From an uncultured Clostridia bacterium (GTDB lineage Bacteria; Bacillota; Clostridia; Oscillospirales; Ruminococcaceae), in assembly GCA_947588805.1 (NCBI GenBank), contig CANPYR010000007.1, positions 1 to 62,103 of the forward strand: a DNA stretch of 62,103 bases. Reading direction: 5' to 3'. Shown here in pieces: positions 45,078 through 54,466 of this stretch. How positions within the stretch are numbered: the first letter of the stretch is position 1; every line of letters begins with the position of its first letter. The notes under the pieces were generated by a model. That model was given only the letters and a program-made list of their open reading frames with translations, was not told the DNA's origin and ran no database searches. Both the position numbers and the translations under genes were made by a program.

Positions 45078-45794
45078 ATGAAAATATTTCCCGCAATTGA
45101 TATAGTAAACGGCAAGGCCGTAAGGCTTACCCGCGGCGACTACGACAGGATGAAGATCTACAGCGACAGTCCCGCCGAGGTCGCGAGAGAATTTAAATCC
45201 AAGGGCGCGGAATGCATTCATATAGTCGATCTTGAAGGCGCTAAAAGCGGGCTTACCGATAATTTTGAAACGGTGGCCGAGATTTTATCGGTCGGTCTGT
45301 TTTCGGAAGTCGGCGGCGGGATCAGAAGCGCAGAAACGGTTGAAAAGTATCTCGGCGCGGGGGCTTCAAGAGTTATTCTCGGGACTGCGGCTATTGAAGA
45401 TCTGAAGCTTTTGAAGCTTTGCGTTAAAAGCTTTGGGGACAGGATAGCGGTCGGCGCCGACGTTAAGGACGGAAAGATCGCGGTCAAGGGATGGCTTGAA
45501 AGCGCCGACGTATCTCTTCGGGACTTTGTCAAGAGCATGCAGGACATGGGCGTTAAGACGCTTATCTGCACAGATATTTCACGCGACGGGGAGATGCGAG
45601 GGGCGAATCTTCGGCTTTATAAGGAGCTGACGACGGAGTTCAAAATAGGAATCGTGGCTTCGGGAGGAGTCACGGGGCTTGATGAGATAGCAAAGCTTCG
45701 CGACTGCGGAGCCGAGGGCGCGATCATCGGAAAGGCTTATTACGAGGGGCTTATTTCGCTTGAGGACGCGATCAGGTGCGCTAAGATGGAGTAA
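45078..45794 (+). CDS. hisA: ProFAR isomerase
   Basis: A TIM barrel of 238 residues. IFPAIDIVNGKAVRLTRGDY holds the first catalytic Asp, GGGIRSAETVEKYL and VGADVKDGKIAVKGW follow, and TDISRDGEMRGANL holds the second Asp. I use ATG 45078, 6 bp after GGAGG; the earlier in-frame ATG lies inside hisH. It opens the ring of ProFAR to PRFAR. Confidence 0.95.
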   Translation: MKIFPAIDIVNGKAVRLTRGDYDRMKIYSDSPAEVAREFKSKGAECIHIVDLEGAKSGLTDNFETVAEILSVGLFSEVGGGIRSAETVEKYLGAGASRVILGTAAIEDLKLLKLCVKSFGDRIAVGADVKDGKIAVKGWLESADVSLRDFVKSMQDMGVKTLICTDISRDGEMRGANLRLYKELTTEFKIGIVASGGVTGLDEIAKLRDCGAEGAIIGKAYYEGLISLEDAIRCAKME

Positions 45795-45880
45795 GCAAGT
45801 AATGGGATGGCTCTGCGCGGGTAGCGATGCGGCTTTAGGATTTCGAGCGGAGTTTTGTGCGGAAGGATAGCTTACGTTAT

Positions 45881-45965
45881 GCGGCGGCGAGATTTGCTGC
45901 CTTTCGGATAACGCACGGCTGACTGCTCCCGCCCGCCCTCCACTCACCGCAAATCTCGCCGCCGC
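45881..45965. repeat. 85-bp inverted-repeat element between hisA and hisF
   Basis: GCGGCGGCGAGATTTGC (45881-45897) and its exact 17-bp complement GCAAATCTCGCCGCCGC (45949-45965) flank 51 bp. The gap between the two genes is 269 bp, the longest in the operon, and has no promoter or frame I trust. Confidence 0.7.
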
Positions 45966-46031
45966 CCAAGTCCCTGCTTCTTATTTCATAAAATCATAAT
46001 CACACAAACAAATCTTTCTTACGTTTACTAC

Positions 46032-46052
46032 CTCTGACATCTGTCTTCTGAA
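46032..46052. repeat. Heptanucleotide repeat tract (three units) before hisF
   Basis: CTCTGAC, ATCTGTC, TTCTGAA in register, the reverse-strand form of NTCAGAW, ending 12 bp before the hisF ATG. Confidence 0.6.
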
Positions 46053-46063
46053 AGGGTATTTAT

Positions 46064-46822
46064 ATGCTTAAAAAGAGAATTATTCCTTGCCTTGACGTCA
46101 GAAACGGCAAGGTCACAAAAGGCGTTAATTTCCTCGGAAATAAGGATATCGCCGACCCCGTTGAGCTCGCTTCCTTTTACAGCGATTGCGGCGCGGATGA
46201 ACTCGTTTTCTACGATATAACAGCGAGCGCCGAGGGCAGAGGTATCTTTACCGACGTCTTAAAGAAGGCGGCTGAGACCGTCTTTATCCCTCTTACCGTC
46301 GGCGGCGGCGTTAAAACTCTCGACGACTTCGACAGAGTATTGAAATGCGGCGCGGATAAGGTCTCGGTAAATTCCGGCGCGGTCGCGGATAAAACCTTGA
46401 TACGAAGGGCCGCGGAAAGATACGGCAGCCAGTGCGTAGTCGTCTCCGCGGACGTTAAACGCGAAAACGGCGGCTATACCGTCACCTGCCGAGGGGGAAG
46501 AGATTCTACAGGGCTTGACGCGAGAGAGTGGATACGCTACTGCGTTTCGGAGGGCGCGGGGGAAGTCGTTTTAAACTCGATGGACGCGGACGGCGTTAAG
46601 GGCGGATTCGATATCGAAATGCTTAAATACGTCTGCGAGGGGATCTCAGTTCCGGTCATAGCTTCCGGCGGCGCGGGAAAGCCCGAGGACTTCGTGGAGC
46701 TCTTTAAGACTCTTCCTTGGGTAGACGCGGGACTTGCGGCTTCGGTATTCCACTATAAGGATATCGCTATCCCAGAGCTTAAAGCTTTGCTTGATGAAAA
46801 CGGTATCCCGGTCAGACTTTGA
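46064..46822 (+). CDS. hisF: Imidazole glycerol phosphate synthase, cyclase subunit
   Basis: The 252-residue TIM barrel has IIPCLDVRNGKVTKGVNFLG with catalytic Asp, DITASAEGRG, VGGGVKTLDD and LNSMDADGVKGGFDIEM with the second Asp. Partner of HisH. GAAAGGG lies upstream. Confidence 0.97.
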   Translation: MLKKRIIPCLDVRNGKVTKGVNFLGNKDIADPVELASFYSDCGADELVFYDITASAEGRGIFTDVLKKAAETVFIPLTVGGGVKTLDDFDRVLKCGADKVSVNSGAVADKTLIRRAAERYGSQCVVVSADVKRENGGYTVTCRGGRDSTGLDAREWIRYCVSEGAGEVVLNSMDADGVKGGFDIEMLKYVCEGISVPVIASGGAGKPEDFVELFKTLPWVDAGLAASVFHYKDIAIPELKALLDENGIPVRL

Positions 46823-46859
46823 TATTTTTTAACTTAAATTTTTAACAGGAGAGATAATT

Positions 46860-47507
46860 ATGAAAATCGAAGAGCTTAAATTTGATAAGGACGGGCTGAT
46901 CCCGGCTATAGTTACCGACTGCGAGAGCGGTAAGGTTCTGACTCTTGCTTATATGAACCGCGAGAGCCTTGGGATATCGCTTGAAAAGAAGATGACCTGC
47001 TTCTGGTCGCGCTCACGCGGCGAGCTTTGGCTCAAGGGTGAGACGAGCGGAAATTATCAGCACATCCGTTCCATTACCGCCGACTGCGACGGCGACGCGC
47101 TTCTTATAAGCGTTAAAAAGGACGGCCCCGCCTGTCACACGGGCTCGGAGAGCTGCTTCTTTAACACTGTAGCGGAAATAGAGCAGTCTGAGGAGAATTT
47201 CAGCATAGACGGGCTTTATGAGCTATTAAAGGAAAGAAAGAGAACTCTTCCCGAGGGAAGCTACACCAGCTATCTCTTTGAAAAGGGACTCGATAAGATC
47301 CTTAAGAAGGTCGGAGAGGAATGCACGGAGGTCATAATCGCCGGAAAAGCCGAGGACAAGCGCGAGACGGTTTACGAGATCGCGGACCTTATGTATCACG
47401 TCATGGTTTTGATGGTTGAAGCGGGTATCACCCCGGAGGAGATAAAAGCGGAGCTTGCTTCACGTCACGTTATCGACCACAAGGTAAAGCAGGAGAAGAT
47501 GGTATGA
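46860..47507 (+). CDS. hisI: Bifunctional phosphoribosyl-AMP cyclohydrolase / phosphoribosyl-ATP pyrophosphatase
   Basis: Residues 1 to about 110 are the cyclohydrolase: [27 protein letters not shown] and the zinc cysteines in [11 protein letters not shown] and ACHTG. Residues about 118-215 are the pyrophosphatase: [28 protein letters not shown] and [17 protein letters not shown]. Together they carry out steps 2 and 3. Its end overlaps the next gene by 4 bp. Confidence 0.96.
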   Translation: MKIEELKFDKDGLIPAIVTDCESGKVLTLAYMNRESLGISLEKKMTCFWSRSRGELWLKGETSGNYQHIRSITADCDGDALLISVKKDGPACHTGSESCFFNTVAEIEQSEENFSIDGLYELLKERKRTLPEGSYTSYLFEKGLDKILKKVGEECTEVIIAGKAEDKRETVYEIADLMYHVMVLMVEAGITPEEIKAELASRHVIDHKVKQEKMV

Positions 47508-48247
47508 CGGATCTTCACGTTCACACTTTCTTCTGCGACGGCCGCGACTCCCCGGAGGATATGGTTCTTTCAGCCGTTTCAAAGGGCGTTAAAAGGCTTG
47601 GAGCGGTAGTTCATTCCTACGTTCCGTTCGACGTTATGAGCTGCGTGCCGTTAGAAAAGGTTGAGGACTTTGTGTACGAGATCTCGCTTCTTAAGAAAAA
47701 ATACCGTGATGAAATAGAGCTCTACTGCGGGATAGAAGCGGATCTCTATTCCCAGCAGGACCTCTCCCCTTTCGACTATTCGATAGGCTCTGTTCACTAT
47801 CTCAAGCAGGGTGAAAAATATATCGCGATAGACGATACTCCAGAAATTCTTAAAGATATGATAGACGAATACTACGGCGGGGACTCGGTCGCGTGCGCTG
47901 CGGATTATTTCAAAACGGTCTCGCTTTTAGCGGAAAAAAAGCCTGATATAATCGGGCATTTTGATCTTATAAAGAAATTTTCCTCGCTCATACCGATAGA
48001 CGAAGACGATCCGAAGTACCGCGCGGCATGGATGGAAGCCGCAGATACGCTTTTGAAGCTTAAAGTGCCGTTTGAGGTAAATACCGGCGGCATATCGCGC
48101 GGATGGACTTCGGAGCCTTATCCGTCAAAAGAGATCGCGCAGTATATTCTTTCCCACGGCGGCAGGCTTATTCTTTCAAGCGACGCTCACCGCAAGGAGG
48201 ATATCGCGTACGGGTTCGATAGGTTTGCGGATATGACGGCGGGATGA
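47504..48247 (+). CDS. hisK: Histidinol-phosphate phosphatase, PHP type
   Basis: A 247-residue PHP protein: [18 protein letters not shown] (metal-binding HxH), [18 protein letters not shown] and [10 protein letters not shown] supply the metal ligands. Place at the end of a his operon without a HisB phosphatase domain makes the histidinol-phosphatase role very likely. It completes the pathway in one operon. A strong terminator follows at 48323. Confidence 0.92.
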   Translation: MTDLHVHTFFCDGRDSPEDMVLSAVSKGVKRLGAVVHSYVPFDVMSCVPLEKVEDFVYEISLLKKKYRDEIELYCGIEADLYSQQDLSPFDYSIGSVHYLKQGEKYIAIDDTPEILKDMIDEYYGGDSVACAADYFKTVSLLAEKKPDIIGHFDLIKKFSSLIPIDEDDPKYRAAWMEAADTLLKLKVPFEVNTGGISRGWTSEPYPSKEIAQYILSHGGRLILSSDAHRKEDIAYGFDRFADMTAG

Positions 48248-48322
48248 ATTGGGGATAAGGAAATTATTATGCAGGTTCACGCTTATTCCCGAACGGGATT
48301 TTATATGATCGATTTTATATGC

Positions 48323-48353
48323 AAAAAGCAGACGGTTGGTCGTCTGCTTTTTT
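48323..48353. terminator. Terminator of the his operon, usable in both directions
   Basis: AAAAAGCAGACG (48323-48334), loop GTTGGT, CGTCTGCTTTTTT (48341-48353). It lies between convergent genes and repeats the hairpin at 15407-15434 almost base for base. Confidence 0.88.
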
Positions 48354-48370
48354 ATTTAATTATCCCCGGC

Positions 48371-48895
48371 CTACCTTACCCGCTTCGATAAATACAGCAC
48401 AAGATCATCGTCGTTACAGCAGTCGCTGTACGGCTCGCAGATCTTATTTTTATACCAAACTCCGTTCCCGTCCGGGAGGTATCCTCGCTTGATATACATC
48501 CTCTGCGCGCTTCCGTATCCGCTATGCAGTCCTACCCCGAGGTATACCGTATCCGAATATGTTGAAGCGATTCTCTCAGCTATATCCATTAGCTTACCGC
48601 CGATCCCTCTGCGCCTGAATTTCTCCAAAACGCTAAAGTCAACGATCTCTGCATAGCCGCGGTTTGCATATGCGCCCCACTTAGCGTCGGGATAAACGTT
48701 TATATATCCCGCAACGCTGCCGCTATATTCCGCGACCAGCGCTATCGCCTTTCCCTCGGACTGATCCCTCAGTCTCATTTCGTATTTATCTGTAGTAGAC
48801 TGCCAGCCCTGCGCGAGCTCTTCATCCGTAATGATCCGAACGTCGCTCTTCTGTAAATCACGAATCAGGATTCCGTTTTCATCATAATATATCAT
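48371..48895 (-). CDS. GNAT-family acetyltransferase
   Basis: The 174-residue protein has the GNAT layout: IRDLQKSDVRIITDEELAQGW opening, IALVAEYSGSVAGYINVYP, then IVDFSVLEKFRRRGIGGKLMDIAERIA with the acetyl-CoA loop (RRRGIGG, about 94-100) and AQRMYIKRGYLPDGNGVW. AAGGAGATAAT precedes the ATG. It is the last gene of the leftward saccharolytic operon or separate from it by 32 bp. Substrate unknown. Confidence 0.87.
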   Translation of the reverse strand: MIYYDENGILIRDLQKSDVRIITDEELAQGWQSTTDKYEMRLRDQSEGKAIALVAEYSGSVAGYINVYPDAKWGAYANRGYAEIVDFSVLEKFRRRGIGGKLMDIAERIASTYSDTVYLGVGLHSGYGSAQRMYIKRGYLPDGNGVWYKNKICEPYSDCCNDDDLVLYLSKRVR

Positions 48896-48927
48896 GATAT
48901 TATCTCCTTGCGCTTGGGCTTGGGCGC

Positions 48928-51165
48928 TTAAAGCTCCACGGTCTCCCCTGCCATCAGAGTCACTTCCCTTAAGGGATTTCCAGGAACCGATATCTTATAA
49001 TTTCCGGTTTGGGACGCGGTTATCTCGGCGTATGTAAGCTTTCCTTCATACCAGTAGATATTTACGCTTAGTCCTCCCCTCGCCTTAAGTCCCGTTACCG
49101 ATCCTGTCTTCCATTTTTTCGGAAGCGCGGGAAGAAGCGTTATAACTCCGTCATGGCTCTGCAAAAGCATTTCGGCTATCCCGGCGGCGCCGCCGAAGTT
49201 TCCGTCTATCTGGAACGGCGGGTGCATATCTAAGAAATTCGGATAAGTCGAGCGTGAAAGAAGCGCTTCAACGTTCTCCCCTGCCTTTTCGCCGTCCCTG
49301 AGCCTTGCCCACATATTTATTATCCACGCCCTCGACCAGCCGGTATGGCCGCCGCCGTTTGAAAGCCTTCTTTCAAGCGTTACGCGCGCCGCCTTCATCA
49401 GCTCCGGCGTTTTTTCATATGTAAGCTGGTTGGAGGGATGAAGTCCCCAGAGGTGGGAGATATGACGGTGCCCCGGCTCGGCTTCTTCGTAGTCCTCGCT
49501 CCACTCCATTATCTGACCGTATCTTCCTACCGACGGCTTAGGGATCTTCGGAAGCATTTTTTCTATAGTCTCGCAGAGCTCATCCCACTGATCGAGCTCC
49601 TTTGAATATTCAAGACAGCTTTCAAAGATCTCCCTTACGATCATGGAATCCATCGTAGGACCTACGCAGAGACATCCCGATTCTCCGGAGCCGTGGATAT
49701 AGGTATTCTCCGGGGATATCGACGGGCCGGTTATTATCTTTCCGTCATGCTCGAACATATACTCGGTAAAGAAGCGGCAGGCTTCCTTTAAGATACCGAT
49801 ATACTCCTTTAAAAATTCCCTGTCCTGCGTGAATTCGTAGTGCGACTTTATATGCGTGCAGATCCACGCCGCGCCGGTCGGCCATACGGTTGCCGGCAGC
49901 CAGCGGTCCTGCGGAGCGCAGTCGCCGAACAGGTCGGTATTGTGATGCGCGCAGAAGCCGTTCAGGCCGTACATATCCTTCGCGACCTTCCGGCCGTTCG
50001 GCAGCATGGTCTTTAAATGCTCCAAAAGCGGCATTTCAAGCTCCGACAGTCCGCACACGCCGGCGGGCCAGTAATTCATCTCCGCGTTTATGTTTATCGT
50101 GTACTTCGAGCCCCAGGCGGGATTGTGGTCCTTGTTCCAGATCCCCTGCAAATTCGCGGGGCGCGTCCCGGGGCGGGAGGAGGATATCAAAAGATATCTT
50201 CCGTAATCGAAGTAGAGCTTTGCAAGCTGCGGATCGTCGGCCGCGTCCTTAAGCCTTTCGTTTGTCGGGATATTGTCGCGGTTTATGCCGTCAAGCCCGA
50301 GTTCTACTCTGTCGAAATAGCTCTTATAGTCCTCGACGTGCTTTGATCTCACGCCGTCGTATCCTATCTCAAGCGCGTTTTTTAATACCTTCTCGCACCA
50401 CTCCGACGGTTCGTCGCCGTAGAAATCGCTGCGAACGGTTATATATACCGTGAGCTCGGTGCAGTCGTAGGCGGTGAAGCCGGTCTCGCTGAATATTATG
50501 CAGCCGTCGCCGTCGGCCGTGAGCATCATCACATATTTGCAGCCGCCCTCCGGCTCTTTTACAGTGACGCTGCAGCCTGTTTCGTTCATGTCAAAAGCGA
50601 ATTCGCTGTTATCGCGCTCGGATATGTCGGCTTTGCAGTTGAACTTCGTTCCGTTTACAGAGTACTGGCGAATAGCTATGACCTTATCCGGACAGCTTGA
50701 AAAATATTCTCTTCTTATCCTGTCCTCGGCCAAATCAAAGCTCACTCTGCAAAGAGCCTGACTTAAATCAAGCTCCCTGCGATAGCTTTCGGGCTTGAAA
50801 TCTTTTTCCGAACCGTTTGCTGAAAAATCAAAGACTATATGACCGCAGGTATCGTAGTATCTCTGCTGATCCGGTATAGCGTAAAGATCGGATTCGCAGA
50901 GCGCTTCCGCTTCCTTGATCTTTCCCTCGACCAAAAGCTCACGGCATTTTCTCCAGCTTCCCTTAGCCTTCGGATTCACCCTGTTTCTACCGGGACCTCC
51001 GACCCAGACGGTATCCTCGTTAAGCTGCAGGATATCATGCAGCGGGTCTCCGTATACCATAGCTCCCAAAGAGCCGTTTCCTATCGGAAAAGCTTCGTTC
51101 CAGCCCTCTCTGAACGCTCGTTCATCGGTGGGCGCGGGGGCTTTGAGCCAGATTTTTGAACTCAT
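48928..51165 (-). CDS. GH95 family alpha-L-fucosidase-like glycoside hydrolase
   Basis: The 745-residue protein has the GH95 opening [35 protein letters not shown] and the catalytic-core motifs [30 protein letters not shown] and [20 protein letters not shown]. These inverting enzymes remove alpha-1,2-linked L-fucose, or in some members alpha-L-galactose. No signal peptide, so an intracellular enzyme. Its start overlaps the AKR gene stop by four bases (ATGA), so the two are co-translated. Confidence 0.92.
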   Translation of the reverse strand: MSSKIWLKAPAPTDERAFREGWNEAFPIGNGSLGAMVYGDPLHDILQLNEDTVWVGGPGRNRVNPKAKGSWRKCRELLVEGKIKEAEALCESDLYAIPDQQRYYDTCGHIVFDFSANGSEKDFKPESYRRELDLSQALCRVSFDLAEDRIRREYFSSCPDKVIAIRQYSVNGTKFNCKADISERDNSEFAFDMNETGCSVTVKEPEGGCKYVMMLTADGDGCIIFSETGFTAYDCTELTVYITVRSDFYGDEPSEWCEKVLKNALEIGYDGVRSKHVEDYKSYFDRVELGLDGINRDNIPTNERLKDAADDPQLAKLYFDYGRYLLISSSRPGTRPANLQGIWNKDHNPAWGSKYTININAEMNYWPAGVCGLSELEMPLLEHLKTMLPNGRKVAKDMYGLNGFCAHHNTDLFGDCAPQDRWLPATVWPTGAAWICTHIKSHYEFTQDREFLKEYIGILKEACRFFTEYMFEHDGKIITGPSISPENTYIHGSGESGCLCVGPTMDSMIVREIFESCLEYSKELDQWDELCETIEKMLPKIPKPSVGRYGQIMEWSEDYEEAEPGHRHISHLWGLHPSNQLTYEKTPELMKAARVTLERRLSNGGGHTGWSRAWIINMWARLRDGEKAGENVEALLSRSTYPNFLDMHPPFQIDGNFGGAAGIAEMLLQSHDGVITLLPALPKKWKTGSVTGLKARGGLSVNIYWYEGKLTYAEITASQTGNYKISVPGNPLREVTLMAGETVEL

Positions 51166-52262
51166 CCGAGATCACCTGCGCATTCCGAAAGAAGCTTCGG
51201 TATTTCAAGATGCTGAGGACAGGCGTTCACGCACTGCTCGCAGCCTATGCAGTCTTCGGGGCTTCCGGAGGTCTTAAGGATCTCCGCGTATTTCTCCCTC
51301 GCTTCCCACTTTTTGTGGATATCCTGCTTCATGCGGTTATAGGCGGCGAAGATCTCGGGGATGTTTATATTCATCGGGCAGCCGTCGGTGCAGTAGCGGC
51401 AGGCGGTGCAGGGGATCGCAAACTTGAGCTCCTTGGCGGCTTCCTCTAAGATCGCCTTTTCTTCATCCGTCACAGGCTTGAAGTCGTCCATATAGCTCAG
51501 GTTGTCTTCTACCTGCCAAAGCTCGCTCATTCCGCTGAGAACTACCATTACGTTCGGAAGCGAAGCCGCGAAGCGTATCGCCCAGGAAGCGCAGGACATA
51601 TCCGGCTCTGCGTCTTTAAGCATCTTCTCTACCTTCTTGACCGGGTTAGCAAGGCTGCCGCCCTTTATCGGCTCCATTACTATAACCGGCTTGCCGTGCT
51701 TGGTCGCGACCTCGTAGCAAAGTCTTGACTGAACGCCCTTATCCTCCCAGTCGAGATAGTTTAGCTGAAGCTGGACAAATTCCATATCCGGCTGCTCGGT
51801 CAGGATCTTATCAAGAGTCTCGGCGTTGTCGTGGAATGAAAAACCCATGTGCTTTATCTTTCCCTGAGCTTTAAGCTCTCTTAAGTAATCGAACGCGCCG
51901 GAGCTGACTGCAAACTGATAGCTGCCGCGGTTAAGCGCGTGGAGCCAGTAGTAGTCGATATAATCCACACCTAAGCGCTCCATCGATTCCCCGAACATTC
52001 TTTCCATTCCCGCTCTGTCCGGGTTAGGAAACAGCGGGAGCTTAGTCGTGACGGTGAAGCTCTCTCTCGGATGGCGCTTAACTACGCACTCGCGGAAAGC
52101 TACCTCGCTGAACCCGCCGTGATATACATAAGCGGTGTCAAAGTAGGTATATCCGTGCGCCAAAAACAGATCGACCATCTCCTTGACCTTCTCAAGGTCG
52201 ATGTTCTTTCCGTCGCCGTTTATGCACGGCAGTCTCATAAGTCCGAATCCTAATTTTTTCAT
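51162..52262 (-). CDS. Aldo/keto reductase with C-terminal 2x[4Fe-4S] ferredoxin domain
   Basis: Residues 1 to about 265 are an AKR barrel ([17 protein letters not shown] with D42 and Y47, LPLF after K74). The C-terminus has two cluster motifs: C285, C288, C291, C295 and C338, C341, C344, C348. This fusion is common in anaerobic bacteria, but the physiological substrate is not settled; a sugar aldehyde or lactol is plausible from its place between glycosidases. AAGGAGG lies upstream. Confidence 0.93.
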   Translation of the reverse strand: MKKLGFGLMRLPCINGDGKNIDLEKVKEMVDLFLAHGYTYFDTAYVYHGGFSEVAFRECVVKRHPRESFTVTTKLPLFPNPDRAGMERMFGESMERLGVDYIDYYWLHALNRGSYQFAVSSGAFDYLRELKAQGKIKHMGFSFHDNAETLDKILTEQPDMEFVQLQLNYLDWEDKGVQSRLCYEVATKHGKPVIVMEPIKGGSLANPVKKVEKMLKDAEPDMSCASWAIRFAASLPNVMVVLSGMSELWQVEDNLSYMDDFKPVTDEEKAILEEAAKELKFAIPCTACRYCTDGCPMNINIPEIFAAYNRMKQDIHKKWEAREKYAEILKTSGSPEDCIGCEQCVNACPQHLEIPKLLSECAGDLG

Positions 52263-52298
52263 GCGGTTTCCTCCTTGTGTTATAAAAAGACCGTTTTA

Positions 52299-52991
52299 TT
52301 ATGCTTTTATCTTTAATGTATTTAAGTATTCCTTCCGCTCCTCGGTTATCCGAAAGCTTTCCCTTGCCTTTTTGACCGTCTGGTTATGAGTAGGGATCTC
52401 CATCTCGTTATTTTCAAGTATCTTCACCGCGCAGTCCCACTGCTTAGCAAGCGCCGTCGCCATGTACCATGCCTGCATCATGCGGACGTAATACTCGTCG
52501 GTTCGTATGGAAGCCACCGTGTGAAGATACTTTTCGTCGAATCTTTCTCCGTCAAGAAAATACCTCATAAGCGTTTCTATCCCGAATCTCACGGTATAGG
52601 TATGATCGGATCTTATCCAGAGATCGATTTTTTCCGAAAGCCGCTCGGGGGATTTTTTGAATCCCTTGGGAGAAAGAGTATCGCATACCGCCCAGTTATC
52701 TATATACGGCAAAAACCTCTCCGTCTCGTAAAGCGCGGTTTCATAGTCCTTGATCCCGCAAAGGATAGCCGAGTGAAGGACGTTTTCATCGTAAAAATCA
52801 TGCGGCAGCCTGCTAAGAAATTCTTCGGTATCCTCCTTGGATAATTCGGCCGCAAGCTTTCTTATTAAAGGGATCTTTACTCCGATTATCCGCTCCTTCG
52901 GGATACCCGGAATGAGCTTTGAATGAAAATCGGCGTATTTTTCATCCGAAAGAGCCCTGAGCCTATCCGTTATTTTATCCGAGATCTTCAT
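52299..52991 (-). CDS. DNA alkylation repair (AlkD-like) HEAT-repeat protein
   Basis: The 230-residue protein matches the AlkD/DNA_alkylation family: FHSKLIPGIPKERIIGVKIPLIRKLAAEL near the start, then VCDTLSPKGFKK, WIRSDHTYTVRFGIETLMRYFL and MMQAWYMATALAKQ. Such proteins remove alkylated bases with a HEAT-repeat groove. I start at the ATG at 52991, inside the end of the GH43 gene; an upstream in-frame extension is only the shadow of that gene. Its position in a hemicellulase operon is odd. Confidence 0.85.
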   Translation of the reverse strand: MKISDKITDRLRALSDEKYADFHSKLIPGIPKERIIGVKIPLIRKLAAELSKEDTEEFLSRLPHDFYDENVLHSAILCGIKDYETALYETERFLPYIDNWAVCDTLSPKGFKKSPERLSEKIDLWIRSDHTYTVRFGIETLMRYFLDGERFDEKYLHTVASIRTDEYYVRMMQAWYMATALAKQWDCAVKILENNEMEIPTHNQTVKKARESFRITEERKEYLNTLKIKA

Positions 52992-54438
52992 AGACAAATT
53001 TTTCAAAGGTCGCGGAACCGTTCTCCTCTCCCGAGGTGTAGCAGAAAAGCACGAAACGGCAGCCTGTGAAGTGCTTAAGATCAAAGCTCATCCTATGCTT
53101 ATCCCCTATCTGCTTCCAGCCGTCTGCGGTCTTAATATAAAACTCCGCGTAATCCTTCCCCGCGCCGAACTCATATCTGACCTTAAGCTCCGCTCTATCT
53201 CCCGACGGCAGCCTTGCGGCTTCATATTCTTCACCGTCGTCCCGAAGCTTTAACACCACGCTGAAGCCGTCCGCGGTTTTTTCGATCCCTAAAGCGCCGT
53301 AGCGATACTGCAGCGCCGCAATCCCGGCAAAGCCTCCTTCGCCGAGCATAGACGCGTCTAACGTTACCTCGGCAGAGCATCCCGGCCAGAGCGCTCTTTG
53401 GGTAAGCGTGTTTTTCGCCATGTCAAAAGTCTTTGCATAAAGCGGCTCTATCTTTAAGCCGTTTCCTATGCTTACTCGGCCGAGCACGGGGTTATGATTC
53501 CACTCCCACGCGCCGTTCAGCTTATCGGAGTCAAAACTGTCGGTTACGTAAAGCGGGGAATATTCATATCCCGGGCGCGTGGACTCCGTCTCTATCTCCT
53601 TAGTCGCCTTTTCAAATACCGGGAAGCCCTTTTCGTCAAAATGCATCGGCACAAGGTTCGGTATCCTTCCGACCGCTCCTCTGTCGCCGAATATCACCCC
53701 GTAATACTTTCCGTCGGGAGTATCTACTATCCCTCCCTGCGCGAGTCCGGTGGTGCCGTCGAAGTATTCCGCAATAACGTCCCTGCCCTCCCACGGGCCT
53801 TCTATGCTGTCGGACATGAACGCGGCTTCTATTCTTAACCAGCGGTCGCGGGCGGCGTGGATAAAGAACGCGTAGTATTTCCCGTTTATCTTATAGAGGT
53901 GGCAGCCCTCGTATCCCAAAAACGGACCGGGAGCGTCCTCTATCACGACCTTATCTATCCCTCCCGGCTTCGGTCCGGACATATCCTCCTTAAGCTCGGT
54001 AACTCTTATATTTCGGTTTCCGTGCATGAGATAGATCCTGCCGTCGTCGTCGAAAAGAAGCGAGGTATCGTGATAGAATCCCTCAATATAGGATTTCTTC
54101 CAGGGTCCCTTTATATCCGTCGCGGTATAGTGATAGGTCTTATGCGTATCGTTTGCGACGAATACTACGTGGAACACGCCGTCGTGATACCTGATTACCG
54201 GCGCCCACATCCCGTTTCCGTATGCGTTTGCTCCGTCAAGATTCTGGCGCGGGGTATCCTCAAGCTTATCGTAAACGTGGGAACAGTATTCCCAGTTAAT
54301 AAGATCGTATGAGCGAAGTATCACCGCGCCGGGCATGAAATACATCGTCGTAGAGCAGATGTAGTATGTATCCCCCACCCTTATAACGTCGGGGTCGGGA
54401 TAGTCGAGCCTTGTCAGCGGATTTGTTCCTTTTACCAT
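52975..54438 (-). CDS. GH43 family beta-xylosidase / alpha-L-arabinofuranosidase
   Basis: The 487-residue protein has the five-bladed propeller with base D15 (DYPDPDV), pKa-modulating D124 (YHDTSLLF) and acid E177 (GYEGCHLY). Residues about 310-487 form the C-terminal beta-sandwich typical of GH43 xylosidases. No signal peptide. With the neighbouring GH3 it would act on xylo- or arabino-oligosaccharides. Which sugar it removes cannot be decided from motifs alone. Confidence 0.92.
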   Translation of the reverse strand: MVKGTNPLTRLDYPDPDVIRVGDTYYICSTTMYFMPGAVILRSYDLINWEYCSHVYDKLEDTPRQNLDGANAYGNGMWAPVIRYHDGVFHVVFVANDTHKTYHYTATDIKGPWKKSYIEGFYHDTSLLFDDDGRIYLMHGNRNIRVTELKEDMSGPKPGGIDKVVIEDAPGPFLGYEGCHLYKINGKYYAFFIHAARDRWLRIEAAFMSDSIEGPWEGRDVIAEYFDGTTGLAQGGIVDTPDGKYYGVIFGDRGAVGRIPNLVPMHFDEKGFPVFEKATKEIETESTRPGYEYSPLYVTDSFDSDKLNGAWEWNHNPVLGRVSIGNGLKIEPLYAKTFDMAKNTLTQRALWPGCSAEVTLDASMLGEGGFAGIAALQYRYGALGIEKTADGFSVVLKLRDDGEEYEAARLPSGDRAELKVRYEFGAGKDYAEFYIKTADGWKQIGDKHRMSFDLKHFTGCRFVLFCYTSGEENGSATFEKFVYEDLG

Positions 54439-54466
54439 CTTTTTTCTCCTTTATGTCAAATATCCC

